Shown here: in pieces, positions 15,707-23,471 of the stretch
How the letters are laid out: each line of letters starts with the position of its first letter
Numbering within the stretch: the stretch's first letter is position 1
From: Actinotalea alkalitolerans
Lineage (GTDB): Bacteria > Actinomycetota > Actinomycetes > Actinomycetales > Cellulomonadaceae
Assembly (NCBI RefSeq): GCF_023369855.1
Contig: NZ_JAMBPP010000005.1
Span: 269,781-333,780 of the forward strand
Direction of reading: 5' to 3'
DNA length: 64,000 bases
Program-made: the position numbers and the translations under genes
The notes under the pieces: generated by a model
Databases searched by the model: none
The model's input: only the letters and a program-made list of their open reading frames with translations
What the model was told of the DNA's origin: nothing

Positions 15707-15772
15707 CCGCCGAGATCTCGCTTTCCGTCGCTTTCCGCGCGCGGAAAGCGACGGAAAGGCACACCTCGGCGG
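15707..15772. repeat. Palindromic intergenic repeat, copy 3 (diverged)
   Basis: A 66-bp element with outer arms CCGCCGAG/CTCGGCGG and an inner perfect 38-bp palindrome (15721-15758) built from CTTTCCGTCGCTTTCCGCG and its complement. Compared with copies 1 and 2, the inner AT/TA mismatch is now TT/AA and pairs, while the segments GATCTCG and GGCACAC do not pair. It lies between divergent genes. Confidence 0.85.
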
Positions 15773-15891
15773 GCGCTCGCGGTGAGGCCGCTCGTCCAGG
15801 AACCCGCGGCTGGTCCACAGCCGTCTCCCAGGGTTCTCCCACCTGGGGGCGCCAGGGTGGCGGCACACCACCAGCACCCAGGAGTCCTGCG

Positions 15892-16515
15892 ATGTCCACA
15901 CCGATCGTCTTCGCCCTCGACCTGGTCGCGATCAGCGTCCTGACCTTCGGCCTGTACTTCCCCCGCCACCGACGTCGTGACCTGGTTGCGGCCTTCCTCG
16001 GCGTCAACGTGGGGGTGCTGGCGGTGGCTGCCGCCCTGGCCTCCACCACCGTCGGCGCGGGGCTCGGGCTGGGCTTGTTCGGGGTGCTGTCGATCATCCG
16101 GCTCCGCTCGACCGAGCTCGACCAGCACGAGGTCGCTTACTACTTCGCGGCGTTGGCGCTCGGGCTGCTCGGCGGGCTCGGGGTGACCCCGCTGTGGCTC
16201 ACCGTGGTGATGATGGCGGTGATCGTGGTCGCGATGTACGTGGGTGACCATCCGCGGCTGTTCCGCCGCTACCGCCGCCACGTGATGTCCCTCGACCGGG
16301 CCTTCACCGACGACCAGGCCCTGCACGCCCACCTCACGGGGCTGCTCGGTGCCACGGTCCACGAGGCCACCATCCAGCGGGTCGACCTGGTCAACGACAC
16401 CACCACGGTCGAGGTCCGCTACGAGCTGCCCGCCCCGGCGCGTCGGCGCGCACGCGCCACCCCCGTGGGGACCGTGACCACCGCGCCGGTCGAGCTCGTC
16501 GGGGCCGACCGATGA
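15892..16515 (+). CDS. DUF4956 family membrane protein
   Basis: A 207-residue protein with four or five helices (IVFALDLVAISVLTFGLYF, LVAAFLGVNVGVLAVAAAL, GAGLGLGLFGVLSIIRLR and LWLTVVMMAVIVVAMYVG) and a cytoplasmic C-terminal domain of about 90 residues. The segment FGVLSIIRLRSTELDQHEVAYYFAALALGLL is the DUF4956 signature. Function is unproven; the family usually sits beside VTC-domain proteins. It is the first gene of a three-gene operon, overlapping the VTC gene by four bases (ATGA). Confidence 0.88.
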   Translation: MSTPIVFALDLVAISVLTFGLYFPRHRRRDLVAAFLGVNVGVLAVAAALASTTVGAGLGLGLFGVLSIIRLRSTELDQHEVAYYFAALALGLLGGLGVTPLWLTVVMMAVIVVAMYVGDHPRLFRRYRRHVMSLDRAFTDDQALHAHLTGLLGATVHEATIQRVDLVNDTTTVEVRYELPAPARRRARATPVGTVTTAPVELVGADR

Positions 16516-17315
16516 GCGACCCCGCCACCGCCCTCACCCGCAACGTCATCCCCACCCCGTGGGCCGCCCTGCCGGCGATCGGTCTCGACGAGCTCACCGA
16601 GCGCGCGAGCCTGCTCACCCGTGTGGACCGCAAGTACCTGGTGCCGACCGCCGAGCTCACCGACCTGGTCGGGGGCCTGGCCGACGACGGCGCCCAGGTG
16701 CTCGAGATCGACGGGTCGCGGACCTTCGCGTACGCCTCGGTGTACTTCGACACCTCCGACCTGACCAGCTATCTGCTGGCCGCACGCCGCCGTCGGCGTC
16801 GGTTCAAGGTCCGTACCCGGACCTACCTCGACTCCTCGCAGTGCTGGCTCGAGGTCAAGACCCGTGACCTGCGGGGTCGCACCGTCAAGCACCGGTGCGC
16901 GCACGACCTCGCCGACCAGGCCAGTCTCACCCCCCGGGGTGCGGCCTTCGCCGACGACGTGCTGGCCGGCGCGAGCGTCACCGGCACCGAGGCCGCGACC
17001 CTGCTGCCCACCCTGGTCACCCGGTACGACCGCTCGACCCTGCACCTGCCCTCGACCGGCAGCCGGGTGACCGTGGACACCGGTCTGCGGTGCACGGCTC
17101 CGGACGGCCGGGTCGTCGACCTGCGTGACCTGGCCGTCGTGGAGACCAAGACCACCGGGTCGGCGTCGTCGGCCGACCGGCTGCTGTGGCGCAGCGGCCA
17201 CCGACCCGTGGCTTTCTCCAAGTACGCGACCGGCCTGGCCGCGCTGACACCCGACCTGCCCGCTGCCCGGTGGCACCGGGTGCTGAGCAACCACCTCCAG
17301 CCCGCGGCCCCCTGA
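16512..17315 (+). CDS. VTC-domain protein (polyphosphate polymerase-like)
   Basis: A 267-residue protein with the VTC tunnel domain: RVDRKYLVPTAEL, FAYASVYFDTSDLTSYL, RRRRFKVRTRTY, CWLEVKTRD and VVETKTTGSASSADRLL supply the basic and acidic residues that in yeast Vtc4 bind ATP, metal and the polyphosphate chain. Bacterial versions are usually encoded with DUF4956 and CotH-like or carbohydrate-binding proteins, as here, but their product is not settled; polyphosphate synthesis is an inference. It is soluble, probably at the inner face of the membrane through the DUF4956 partner. Confidence 0.87.
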   Translation: MSDPATALTRNVIPTPWAALPAIGLDELTERASLLTRVDRKYLVPTAELTDLVGGLADDGAQVLEIDGSRTFAYASVYFDTSDLTSYLLAARRRRRRFKVRTRTYLDSSQCWLEVKTRDLRGRTVKHRCAHDLADQASLTPRGAAFADDVLAGASVTGTEAATLLPTLVTRYDRSTLHLPSTGSRVTVDTGLRCTAPDGRVVDLRDLAVVETKTTGSASSADRLLWRSGHRPVAFSKYATGLAALTPDLPAARWHRVLSNHLQPAAP

Positions 17316-17350
17316 CCCGGACCGCACCACCCACACCCCAGGAGAACCTG

Positions 17351-19123
17351 ATGCGAGACCCCCGGAAGTCCCTGAGCACCGCGGTGATGTCCGCCGCCGC
17401 CGCGCTGAGCCTGCTCACGGCCTGCTCCGCCACGACCGCGGAGACCACCGCCACCGCCACCACCGCCATCACCGCAGAGACGATGCTGACCAGCACCACC
17501 GAACGCCCCGAGGACCACGACGGCGCCGCCGACCACGAGTGGGACGAGGCGGACGTCGTGGACCTGACCCTCACCGGGGACACCGCGACCGCGGCGGACG
17601 GCGTCGTCGTGGACGGCAGCACCGTGACCGTGACCGCCGCCGGCACCTACCGGGTGAGCGGGAGCCTCGACGACGGCAGCCTCGTGGTCGACACCGCGGA
17701 CGACGGGATCGTCCGGCTGGTCCTGGACGGGGTCGACATCTCGAGCTCGACCACCGCGCCGGTCTTCGTCTCCGAGGCCGAGGAGGTGATGGTCGTGCTC
17801 GAGGACGGGTCGCAGAACACCCTGAGCGACACCGAGACCTCCGTGCACCCCGACGCCGACGACCCCAACGCGGCGCTGTTCTCGACCGCCGACCTGACCA
17901 TCGCCGGCACAGGTGCGCTGACCGTCACCTCCTCCTACAACGACGGCATCACGAGCAAGGACGGCCTGGTCATCACCGCCGGGTCGATCACCGTGGACGC
18001 CGTGGACGACGGGATCCGCGGGAAGGACTACCTGGTCGTCGAGGGCGGGGACATCACCGTCACCGCGGGTGGTCACGCCCTGAAGTCCGACGACGAGGAC
18101 GACGCGACCGTCGGGTACGTGTCCGTCGCCGACGCGACCCTCGACCTCACGGCCGGTGTCGACGGCATCAACGCCACCTCCGACGTGCTCATCACCAGCG
18201 GCCGGGTCACCATCGCCGCCGCGGACGACGGCGTCCATGCCGACGGCGCCCGGACGGTCACCGGCGGCGAGGTGGACGTGACCGAGTCCTCCGAGGGGCT
18301 CGAGGGTGCGCTGGTGACGATCGATGGCGGCGACATCAGCATCGTGGCCAGCGACGACGGCATCAATGCGGCGGGGGGCACCACCGAGGGGGAGGGTGCG
18401 CAGACCGGCGCGGATGCCGATGGCGCCGTTCCCGAGGCCGGGATGCCGGCCGGCGGTGAGGTGGCCGCGGGTGGTACCCGGCCCGAGGGAGGCTCCCGGA
18501 GGCCCGGCGGCGGCGAGCCGCCCACCGACGGGAAGGTCCCCGAGCGTCCGACCGACGGGACCGTGCCGGGGGGCGGCAGGGGTCAGCGTGCCGGCGGTGG
18601 TGCCGGGATGCCTGGTGGCGGCGGTGACTACCACGTGGCCATCAGCGGCGGCACGATCCTCGTCGACGCGGGCGGCGACGGGATCGACGCCAACGGCGAC
18701 CTCACGATCACCGGTGGCACGACGGTGATCCACGCGACGAACAGCGGCGGCGACGGGGCGCTCGATGCCGACGGCACCATGGAGATCTCGGGCGGCGTGC
18801 TGCTCGCGGTCGGGGGCGCCCAGATGCTGCAGGCTCCGGTCGGGACCTCGGGACAGGCCACGGTCACGGTGACCCTGACGTCGGCGGTCCGGGAGGGGAC
18901 CGTGCTGCACGTGGTGCGGGCCGACGGCGAGGTGGTCGCGAGCGTCGAGACCGTCCACGACCTGTCCGCGGTGGTGCTCTCCTCGCCCGACCTGGTGGTC
19001 GGCGAGAGCTACGAGATCCGCACCGGTGGCGGTCTCTCGGGTGAGGTGAGCGGTGGACGTCTGGCCGACGGGGATCTCGAGGGCACGACGGTCGTGGGGA
19101 GCGGGACCGCCACGGGGGAGTGA
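17351..19123 (+). CDS. Carbohydrate-binding domain lipoprotein (Cthe_2159 type beta-helix)
   Basis: A 590-residue exported protein. The lipobox is LSLLTACS (Cys near residue 25), then a Thr/Ala-rich linker, then repeated beta-helix-like coils: DDGIVRLVLDGVDISSSTTAPV, YNDGITSKDGLVITAG, DDGIRGKDYLVVEGGDITVTAGGHALKS and GDGIDANGDLTITGG. This matches the calcium-binding Cthe_2159 family, which binds cellulose and acidic sugars. A Gly/Pro-rich insertion (about residues 345-420, GGGRGQRAGGGAGMPGGGG) interrupts the coils. The ATG at 17351 follows GGAGAACCTG. It is the last gene of the DUF4956-VTC unit, suggesting a cell-surface role for the operon. Confidence 0.87.
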   Translation: MRDPRKSLSTAVMSAAAALSLLTACSATTAETTATATTAITAETMLTSTTERPEDHDGAADHEWDEADVVDLTLTGDTATAADGVVVDGSTVTVTAAGTYRVSGSLDDGSLVVDTADDGIVRLVLDGVDISSSTTAPVFVSEAEEVMVVLEDGSQNTLSDTETSVHPDADDPNAALFSTADLTIAGTGALTVTSSYNDGITSKDGLVITAGSITVDAVDDGIRGKDYLVVEGGDITVTAGGHALKSDDEDDATVGYVSVADATLDLTAGVDGINATSDVLITSGRVTIAAADDGVHADGARTVTGGEVDVTESSEGLEGALVTIDGGDISIVASDDGINAAGGTTEGEGAQTGADADGAVPEAGMPAGGEVAAGGTRPEGGSRRPGGGEPPTDGKVPERPTDGTVPGGGRGQRAGGGAGMPGGGGDYHVAISGGTILVDAGGDGIDANGDLTITGGTTVIHATNSGGDGALDADGTMEISGGVLLAVGGAQMLQAPVGTSGQATVTVTLTSAVREGTVLHVVRADGEVVASVETVHDLSAVVLSSPDLVVGESYEIRTGGGLSGEVSGGRLADGDLEGTTVVGSGTATGE

Positions 19124-19134
19124 GGACGCCGCAG

Positions 19135-19170
19135 CACAGGCCGCACGGGCAGCGTCCCGTGCGGCCTGTG
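19135..19170 (+). terminator. Terminator-like hairpin after the DUF4956 operon
   Basis: CACAGGCCGCACGGG and its complement make a 15-bp stem with a six-base loop, 11 bases after the stop codon. The usual T-run is absent, as is common in high-G+C actinobacteria. Confidence 0.7.
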
Positions 19171-19320
19171 TCCCGTGCAGCCGCTGCGCGTCCTCGGGAC
19201 ACCGTCTGCGCGTCGCGTGGGTCCCGCCTGTCACACGAGTCACGCCGCTGAGTCACGATCTGGATACTCTTGGGCCCTTGGTGCCCCTGCGCGTCGATCA
19301 TGGTTGCTAAGGTCCGCTTT

Positions 19321-20046
19321 ATGACAACAGGCCCGGTATCGGTCGTTTTGCGTGCGATCGGACCGGGAACCCGGCTCGGGTCCGCACCGCACGGCAACCG
19401 CTCTCCTCGCCGGCGACCGCCCCTGGCCCGGGCGGCGGCGCCCCTGCTGCTCGTCGCGGCGCTCCTCGGCGGGTGTGCGCAGACGTCGTCCGGGCCGCTC
19501 GCCGCTGCCCGGATCGGGCCCGCGGCGGCCGGGCCCTCGGCCGCCGAGACCGTCGCGGCGGAGCCCTCCGAGCCCGCGGTGCTCCGCCGGCCCCCGGTGT
19601 GGAGCACCGGGATGGACGACGCCGACGGCGCCGGGGCGGTCGCAGCCACCGAGCACTTCCTCGAGCTCTTCGCCTACGCCCAGACCACGGGCGACCTGCT
19701 CGCGTGGAACCTGGTCAGCGGCGAGGCGTGCGCCTTCTGCGCGAGCGTCCGCGAGGACGTGACCCAGGTCTACGACTCCGGCGGCCGGTACACCGACTAC
19801 GACCTGACCATCGGTCCGGTCGTCGTCCTGGACCGTGCGGACGTCCAGGACGGCGACGTGCTGCGGGAGGTGTTCACCGTCGAGGCCGGGTACCGGACCA
19901 CGGCCGGGCAGCTCCTGGGTCGCCGTGGCGCGGTCCTCGACGAGATCCCTGCGGAGGCGGGTGCCCTCGTCCTGGACGTCACCTACGCGGACATCGGCTG
20001 GATGATGCTCCGTGGAGAGGCCCGTACCGAAGAATTAACACGTTGA
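19321..20046 (+). CDS. DUF6318 family lipoprotein
   Basis: A 241-residue protein with a long basic N-terminus, a hydrophobic stretch and the lipobox LLGGCAQ (Cys near residue 50). The C-terminal domain, AATEHFLELFAYAQTTGDLLAWNLVSGEACAFCASV...VYDSGG, is the DUF6318 pattern, including the CAFC pair. Its function is unknown; it is found in many Cellulomonadaceae-like genomes in several copies. I take the ATG at 19321, with AAGG eight bases upstream; earlier in-frame starts extend into sequence with no coding character. Confidence 0.8.
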   Translation: MTTGPVSVVLRAIGPGTRLGSAPHGNRSPRRRPPLARAAAPLLLVAALLGGCAQTSSGPLAAARIGPAAAGPSAAETVAAEPSEPAVLRRPPVWSTGMDDADGAGAVAATEHFLELFAYAQTTGDLLAWNLVSGEACAFCASVREDVTQVYDSGGRYTDYDLTIGPVVVLDRADVQDGDVLREVFTVEAGYRTTAGQLLGRRGAVLDEIPAEAGALVLDVTYADIGWMMLRGEARTEELTR

Positions 20047-20083
20047 TCATCATGTTGCGGTCCGAGCGTGACGATGACGTCCT

Positions 20084-22297
20084 GTGGACATCGCTCAGCA
20101 CCCGGCGCGCGCCGACCCCGACGCACTGGTCGAGTCCCTGCTGCGCCCGGGCGCCATCGTCGCGGCCTTCCAACCCGTGGTGCGGGTGGCCGACGGCGCG
20201 ATCATCGGCTACGAGGCGCTGGCCCGTGCGCGCGACCAGCCCGAGGTCTCACCGGCCGTGTGGCTCGAGGCAGCGGGACGGCGCGGGCTCCGCACCGAGG
20301 TCGAGCTCGCCTGCCTGGGCGCTGCTCTGGTCGCCGGCGACCTGCCCGACCGCGCGCTGCTCTTCCTGAACGTCAGCCCCGAGGTCGCCCTCGACCCCCG
20401 GATCGCCGCGCTGTGCGCACGGTTGCCCCGGCACGTCCTGGAGGTCACCGAGCACGCCGAGGTGCAGGACTACGGACCGCTCCTGGACGCGCTGCAGATG
20501 CTGCGGTCGCAGGGTTCGCTGGTCGCGGTCGACGACGTCGGCGCGGGGTACGCCTCGATGTCCCACGTGCTCCAGCTCAGCCCGTCCTTCGTCAAGATCG
20601 ACCGCTCGCTGGTGCAGGGGCTCCACGACGACCCGCGGCGGCGCGCCCTCGTCGAGGCCCTGCAGGCGTTCGCGGGGGCCATCGGTGCGGTGACCGTCGC
20701 CGAGGGGGTCGAGACCACCGCGGAGCTCGAGGCGCTCAAGGCGATCGGGGTCGACCTCGCCCAGGGGTTCCTCCTCGCCCGACCCGCCCCGCCGTGGACC
20801 GCGGTGAGCACCGAGGCCCGTGCCGTGCTCGCCCCACCACGCGAACGCCCGGACAGCCTCGACCCCGCGCGCCTGGTCGCCGACCTGGATGCGGCCGGCG
20901 ACCCGGCCGAGGCCTGCGACGTCGTGGGACGGTACGTCTCACGGCACGGCGGGCTGCTGCCGAGCATCTACCTCGAGCGCGGCGGTGCACTGCGGTGCCA
21001 GTCGCGTCGAGGGCAGTGGCTGGTGATGGACGGCCTGCAGCCCGGTTCGGGGATCACCGGATCGGCCTTCGCCGACGGCGTCGAGATCCTCGTGCAGGAC
21101 GTGAGCACCGACCCGCGCTACCGGTTGGCGGTGCCCGGGGTCGCGAGCGAGCTCGCCGTCCCGCTGCGCGTCGACGGGGTCCCCGTCGGGGTGCTCAACG
21201 TCGACTCGCTGGCGCCGATCCTGCCCGCCCACCTGGCGCTCGTCCGCGAGTGCGCGGCCCTCCTCGACGTGCGGCTCACGACCCTCGCACGGTCCCGCGC
21301 GGCGAGCTCGACGCTGCATCACCTGAGCCGCCTGGCCCCGTCCCTGGCGCTCGCGGGCAACGCGGTCGACCTGTGCGAGACCACGCTCGCCGCGGTCACC
21401 GACCTCACGGGCTTCGACAGCGGCTGCGTGTGGAGCTTCGACGGGGACCTGCCCACCGCGGTCGCGACGGTCGGGGAGGGCGCCGTCGTGCTCGGCGGGC
21501 TGGACCGGGCCGACGTCGTGCAGTTCCGGGACCTCGTCGCGGACCTGTCGTCCTGCTACAGCGGTGGCACCGATCTGAGCTTCACCGTGCCGCCCACCCA
21601 CGTGCTCCCCAGACGAGGTGTGCGGGGGGTGGTGATCGTGCCCATCCGTGACGGCTGGCGACTGACCGACGTCCTCGCGCTGACCAGCACCACGACCTCG
21701 TTCGTCGCCGCTGAGACCATCGACGCGGTGGAGGCGCTGTGCCTGCAGGCAGGCAGCAGGCTCGCCTCGCTGCGTCGGGTCGCCGAGCTCGAGCTGCTGG
21801 TCCACCGCGACGCGTTGACCGGCGTCGGCAACCGTGGGCTGTGGAACGTGGTGCTGGCCGACGCGACCGACCCGACCGGTGCGCTCGAGCCGTGCTGGCT
21901 GGCCGCGGCCGACGTCGACCACTTCAAGCAGGTCAACGACACCCGCGGTCACGTGGTGGGCGACCAGGTGCTGTGCGCGCTCGCCGCGCTCTTCTCGTCA
22001 CGGCCCGGGTGGTCCGTCTACCGCCTGGGTGGTGACGAGTTCACCCTGCACGGTCCCGCCGACGACGACCTGTGGTCGCACGAGCTCGCGGCCGTGGCGG
22101 CCGAGGCCCACGACCTCCTCCTGCCCTTCGGGGCCAGCGTGTCGATCGGAGCCGTCCGTACCGTGCGGGGAGAGCTGCAGGCCGCGCAGGACCTCGCCGA
22201 CCGCGCGCTGTACCGGCGCAAGCGCCAGGGAGGCGACGGACTGACCTTCGACCGGCAGGGCGACGTCCGGTCGAGCGTGCTCAGCCCATCGGTGTGA
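20084..22297 (+). CDS. EAL-GAF-GGDEF cyclic-di-GMP protein
   Basis: A 737-residue cytoplasmic protein with an unusual domain order. The EAL domain comes first (about 20-255) with [44 protein letters not shown] and AQGFLLARP, so the phosphodiesterase residues appear complete. A GAF-like region follows (about 270-420, [20 protein letters not shown]) with a second sensor-like stretch, then GGDEF (about 570-730) with [10 protein letters not shown] and YRLGGDEF. The RxxD inhibitory site is missing. It could both make and break cyclic-di-GMP. GTG at 20084 is the only early start and no ribosome site is clear. Its last 17 bases overlap the convergent oxidoreductase gene. Confidence 0.9.
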   Translation: MDIAQHPARADPDALVESLLRPGAIVAAFQPVVRVADGAIIGYEALARARDQPEVSPAVWLEAAGRRGLRTEVELACLGAALVAGDLPDRALLFLNVSPEVALDPRIAALCARLPRHVLEVTEHAEVQDYGPLLDALQMLRSQGSLVAVDDVGAGYASMSHVLQLSPSFVKIDRSLVQGLHDDPRRRALVEALQAFAGAIGAVTVAEGVETTAELEALKAIGVDLAQGFLLARPAPPWTAVSTEARAVLAPPRERPDSLDPARLVADLDAAGDPAEACDVVGRYVSRHGGLLPSIYLERGGALRCQSRRGQWLVMDGLQPGSGITGSAFADGVEILVQDVSTDPRYRLAVPGVASELAVPLRVDGVPVGVLNVDSLAPILPAHLALVRECAALLDVRLTTLARSRAASSTLHHLSRLAPSLALAGNAVDLCETTLAAVTDLTGFDSGCVWSFDGDLPTAVATVGEGAVVLGGLDRADVVQFRDLVADLSSCYSGGTDLSFTVPPTHVLPRRGVRGVVIVPIRDGWRLTDVLALTSTTTSFVAAETIDAVEALCLQAGSRLASLRRVAELELLVHRDALTGVGNRGLWNVVLADATDPTGALEPCWLAAADVDHFKQVNDTRGHVVGDQVLCALAALFSSRPGWSVYRLGGDEFTLHGPADDDLWSHELAAVAAEAHDLLLPFGASVSIGAVRTVRGELQAAQDLADRALYRRKRQGGDGLTFDRQGDVRSSVLSPSV

Positions 22298-22718
22298 GCA
22301 CGAAGACCGGGATGAGCCGGTCGGTCTTGGCCTGGTAGTCGGCGTAGTCGGGCCACACGGCCACCGAGCGCTCCCACCACAGGGCGCGCTCCTCGCCGGT
22401 CGCCTCGCGGGCCAGGTAGTCCTTCGTCACGGCGCCGTCCTGCAGCTCGACGTGGGGGTCCGCGACGAGGTTGTGGTACCAGACGGGGTGCTCGGGGGCC
22501 CCGCCCTTCGAGGCGATCACCGCGTACTCGCCGTCGTGCTCGACGCGCATGAGCGGGGTCTTGCGCAGCTTGCCGGTCTTGGCCCCCACGGAGGTCAGCA
22601 GGATGATCGGGACGCCGCGCAGCAGGTTCGCCTCGGCGCCGCGGGTGCGCTCGAAGGTCTCGGCCTGCTCACGGGCCCAGTCGGAGGGGCTCGGGGCGTA
22701 CTCACCGGTCAGAGGCAT
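22281..22718 (-). CDS. Deazaflavin (F420)-dependent nitroreductase family oxidoreductase
   Basis: A 145-residue split-beta-barrel protein of the Ddn type, named for the enzyme that activates nitroimidazoles in Mycobacterium. It has [58 protein letters not shown], the signature where F420 phosphates and ring are bound. Members reduce quinones or other substrates with F420H2 at the membrane face. It stands with the F420-type reductase at 14992-15642 as evidence for F420 in this organism. The ATG at 22718 is clear. Confidence 0.9.
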   Translation of the reverse strand: MPLTGEYAPSPSDWAREQAETFERTRGAEANLLRGVPIILLTSVGAKTGKLRKTPLMRVEHDGEYAVIASKGGAPEHPVWYHNLVADPHVELQDGAVTKDYLAREATGEERALWWERSVAVWPDYADYQAKTDRLIPVFVLTPMG

Positions 22719-22756
22719 GTCTTAGTGAACCAACCGCGGGCCGTGGGCATTCCTCG

Positions 22757-23377
22757 CTACTCGAACCGCGACGGGTCGCCCGCGCCGACCCGGACCACCT
22801 CGGGGAACCCGGCCGACCAGTCCACGACCGTCGTCGGCTCGGTGCCGCAGTCTCCGGCGTCGACCACCGCGTCGACCACGTGGTCGAGCTCCTCCTTGAT
22901 CTCCCACCCCTGGGTCATCGGCTCGGCCCGGTCGGGCAGCAGCAGGGTGCTTGACAGCAGGGGCTCACCCAGCTCGCGGACCAGCGCCTGGGCCACCGGG
23001 TGGGCGGGGATGCGCACCCCGACGGTGCGCTTCTTGGCGTGCGCGAGCCGCCGCGGCACCTCTTTGGTCGCGGGGAGGATGAACGTGTACGCGCCGGGGG
23101 TCGAGGCCTTGATCGCCCGGAACGCCGCGTTGTCGAGCTGGACGAACTGGCCGAGCTGGCCGAAGTCCGCGCAGACGAGCGTGAAGTGGTGCTTGTCGTC
23201 GAGCCGACGGACCGCCCGGATCCGGTCGGCCCCCATGGGGCTGTCCATCGCGCAGCCGAACGCGTAGCAGGAGTCCGTGGGGTACGCGATGAGCGCGTCC
23301 TGACGCAGGAGCGCGGCGACCTGCCCGATGCTGCGCGGCTGCGGGTCCTGCGGGTGGACGTCGAAGTATCTCGCCAT
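22757..23377 (-). CDS. Sua5/YciO/YrdC-family protein
   Basis: A 206-residue YrdC-fold protein: LLRQDALIAYPTDSCYAFGCAMDS, RAVRRLDDKHHFTLVCADF, PGAYTFILPATKEVPRRL and KKRTVGVRIPAHPVAQALV. The family binds ATP, bicarbonate and threonine to make threonylcarbamoyl-AMP for tRNA t6A37. This form, with HHFTLVC and the HPQDPQPRSI start, looks like YciO rather than the housekeeping Sua5, and YciO's role is less certain. It is a single gene between the oxidoreductase and the ATPase-TPR gene. Confidence 0.88.
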   Translation of the reverse strand: MARYFDVHPQDPQPRSIGQVAALLRQDALIAYPTDSCYAFGCAMDSPMGADRIRAVRRLDDKHHFTLVCADFGQLGQFVQLDNAAFRAIKASTPGAYTFILPATKEVPRRLAHAKKRTVGVRIPAHPVAQALVRELGEPLLSSTLLLPDRAEPMTQGWEIKEELDHVVDAVVDAGDCGTEPTTVVDWSAGFPEVVRVGAGDPSRFE

Positions 23378-23471
23378 GCCCCGAGCGTAGGCCGGTCGGG
23401 GCACGCCGGGCCATGGGGTGCGGCCGGCCGCCAGGCGCCGGACGGCGAACGCCGTGCAGCCCGACGAGGTG

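Noticed and set aside
16823..19243. 806-residue minus-strand frame
   Set aside because: Antisense to the VTC and beta-helix genes; the translation is composition-driven (G, D, H, V) with no motif.
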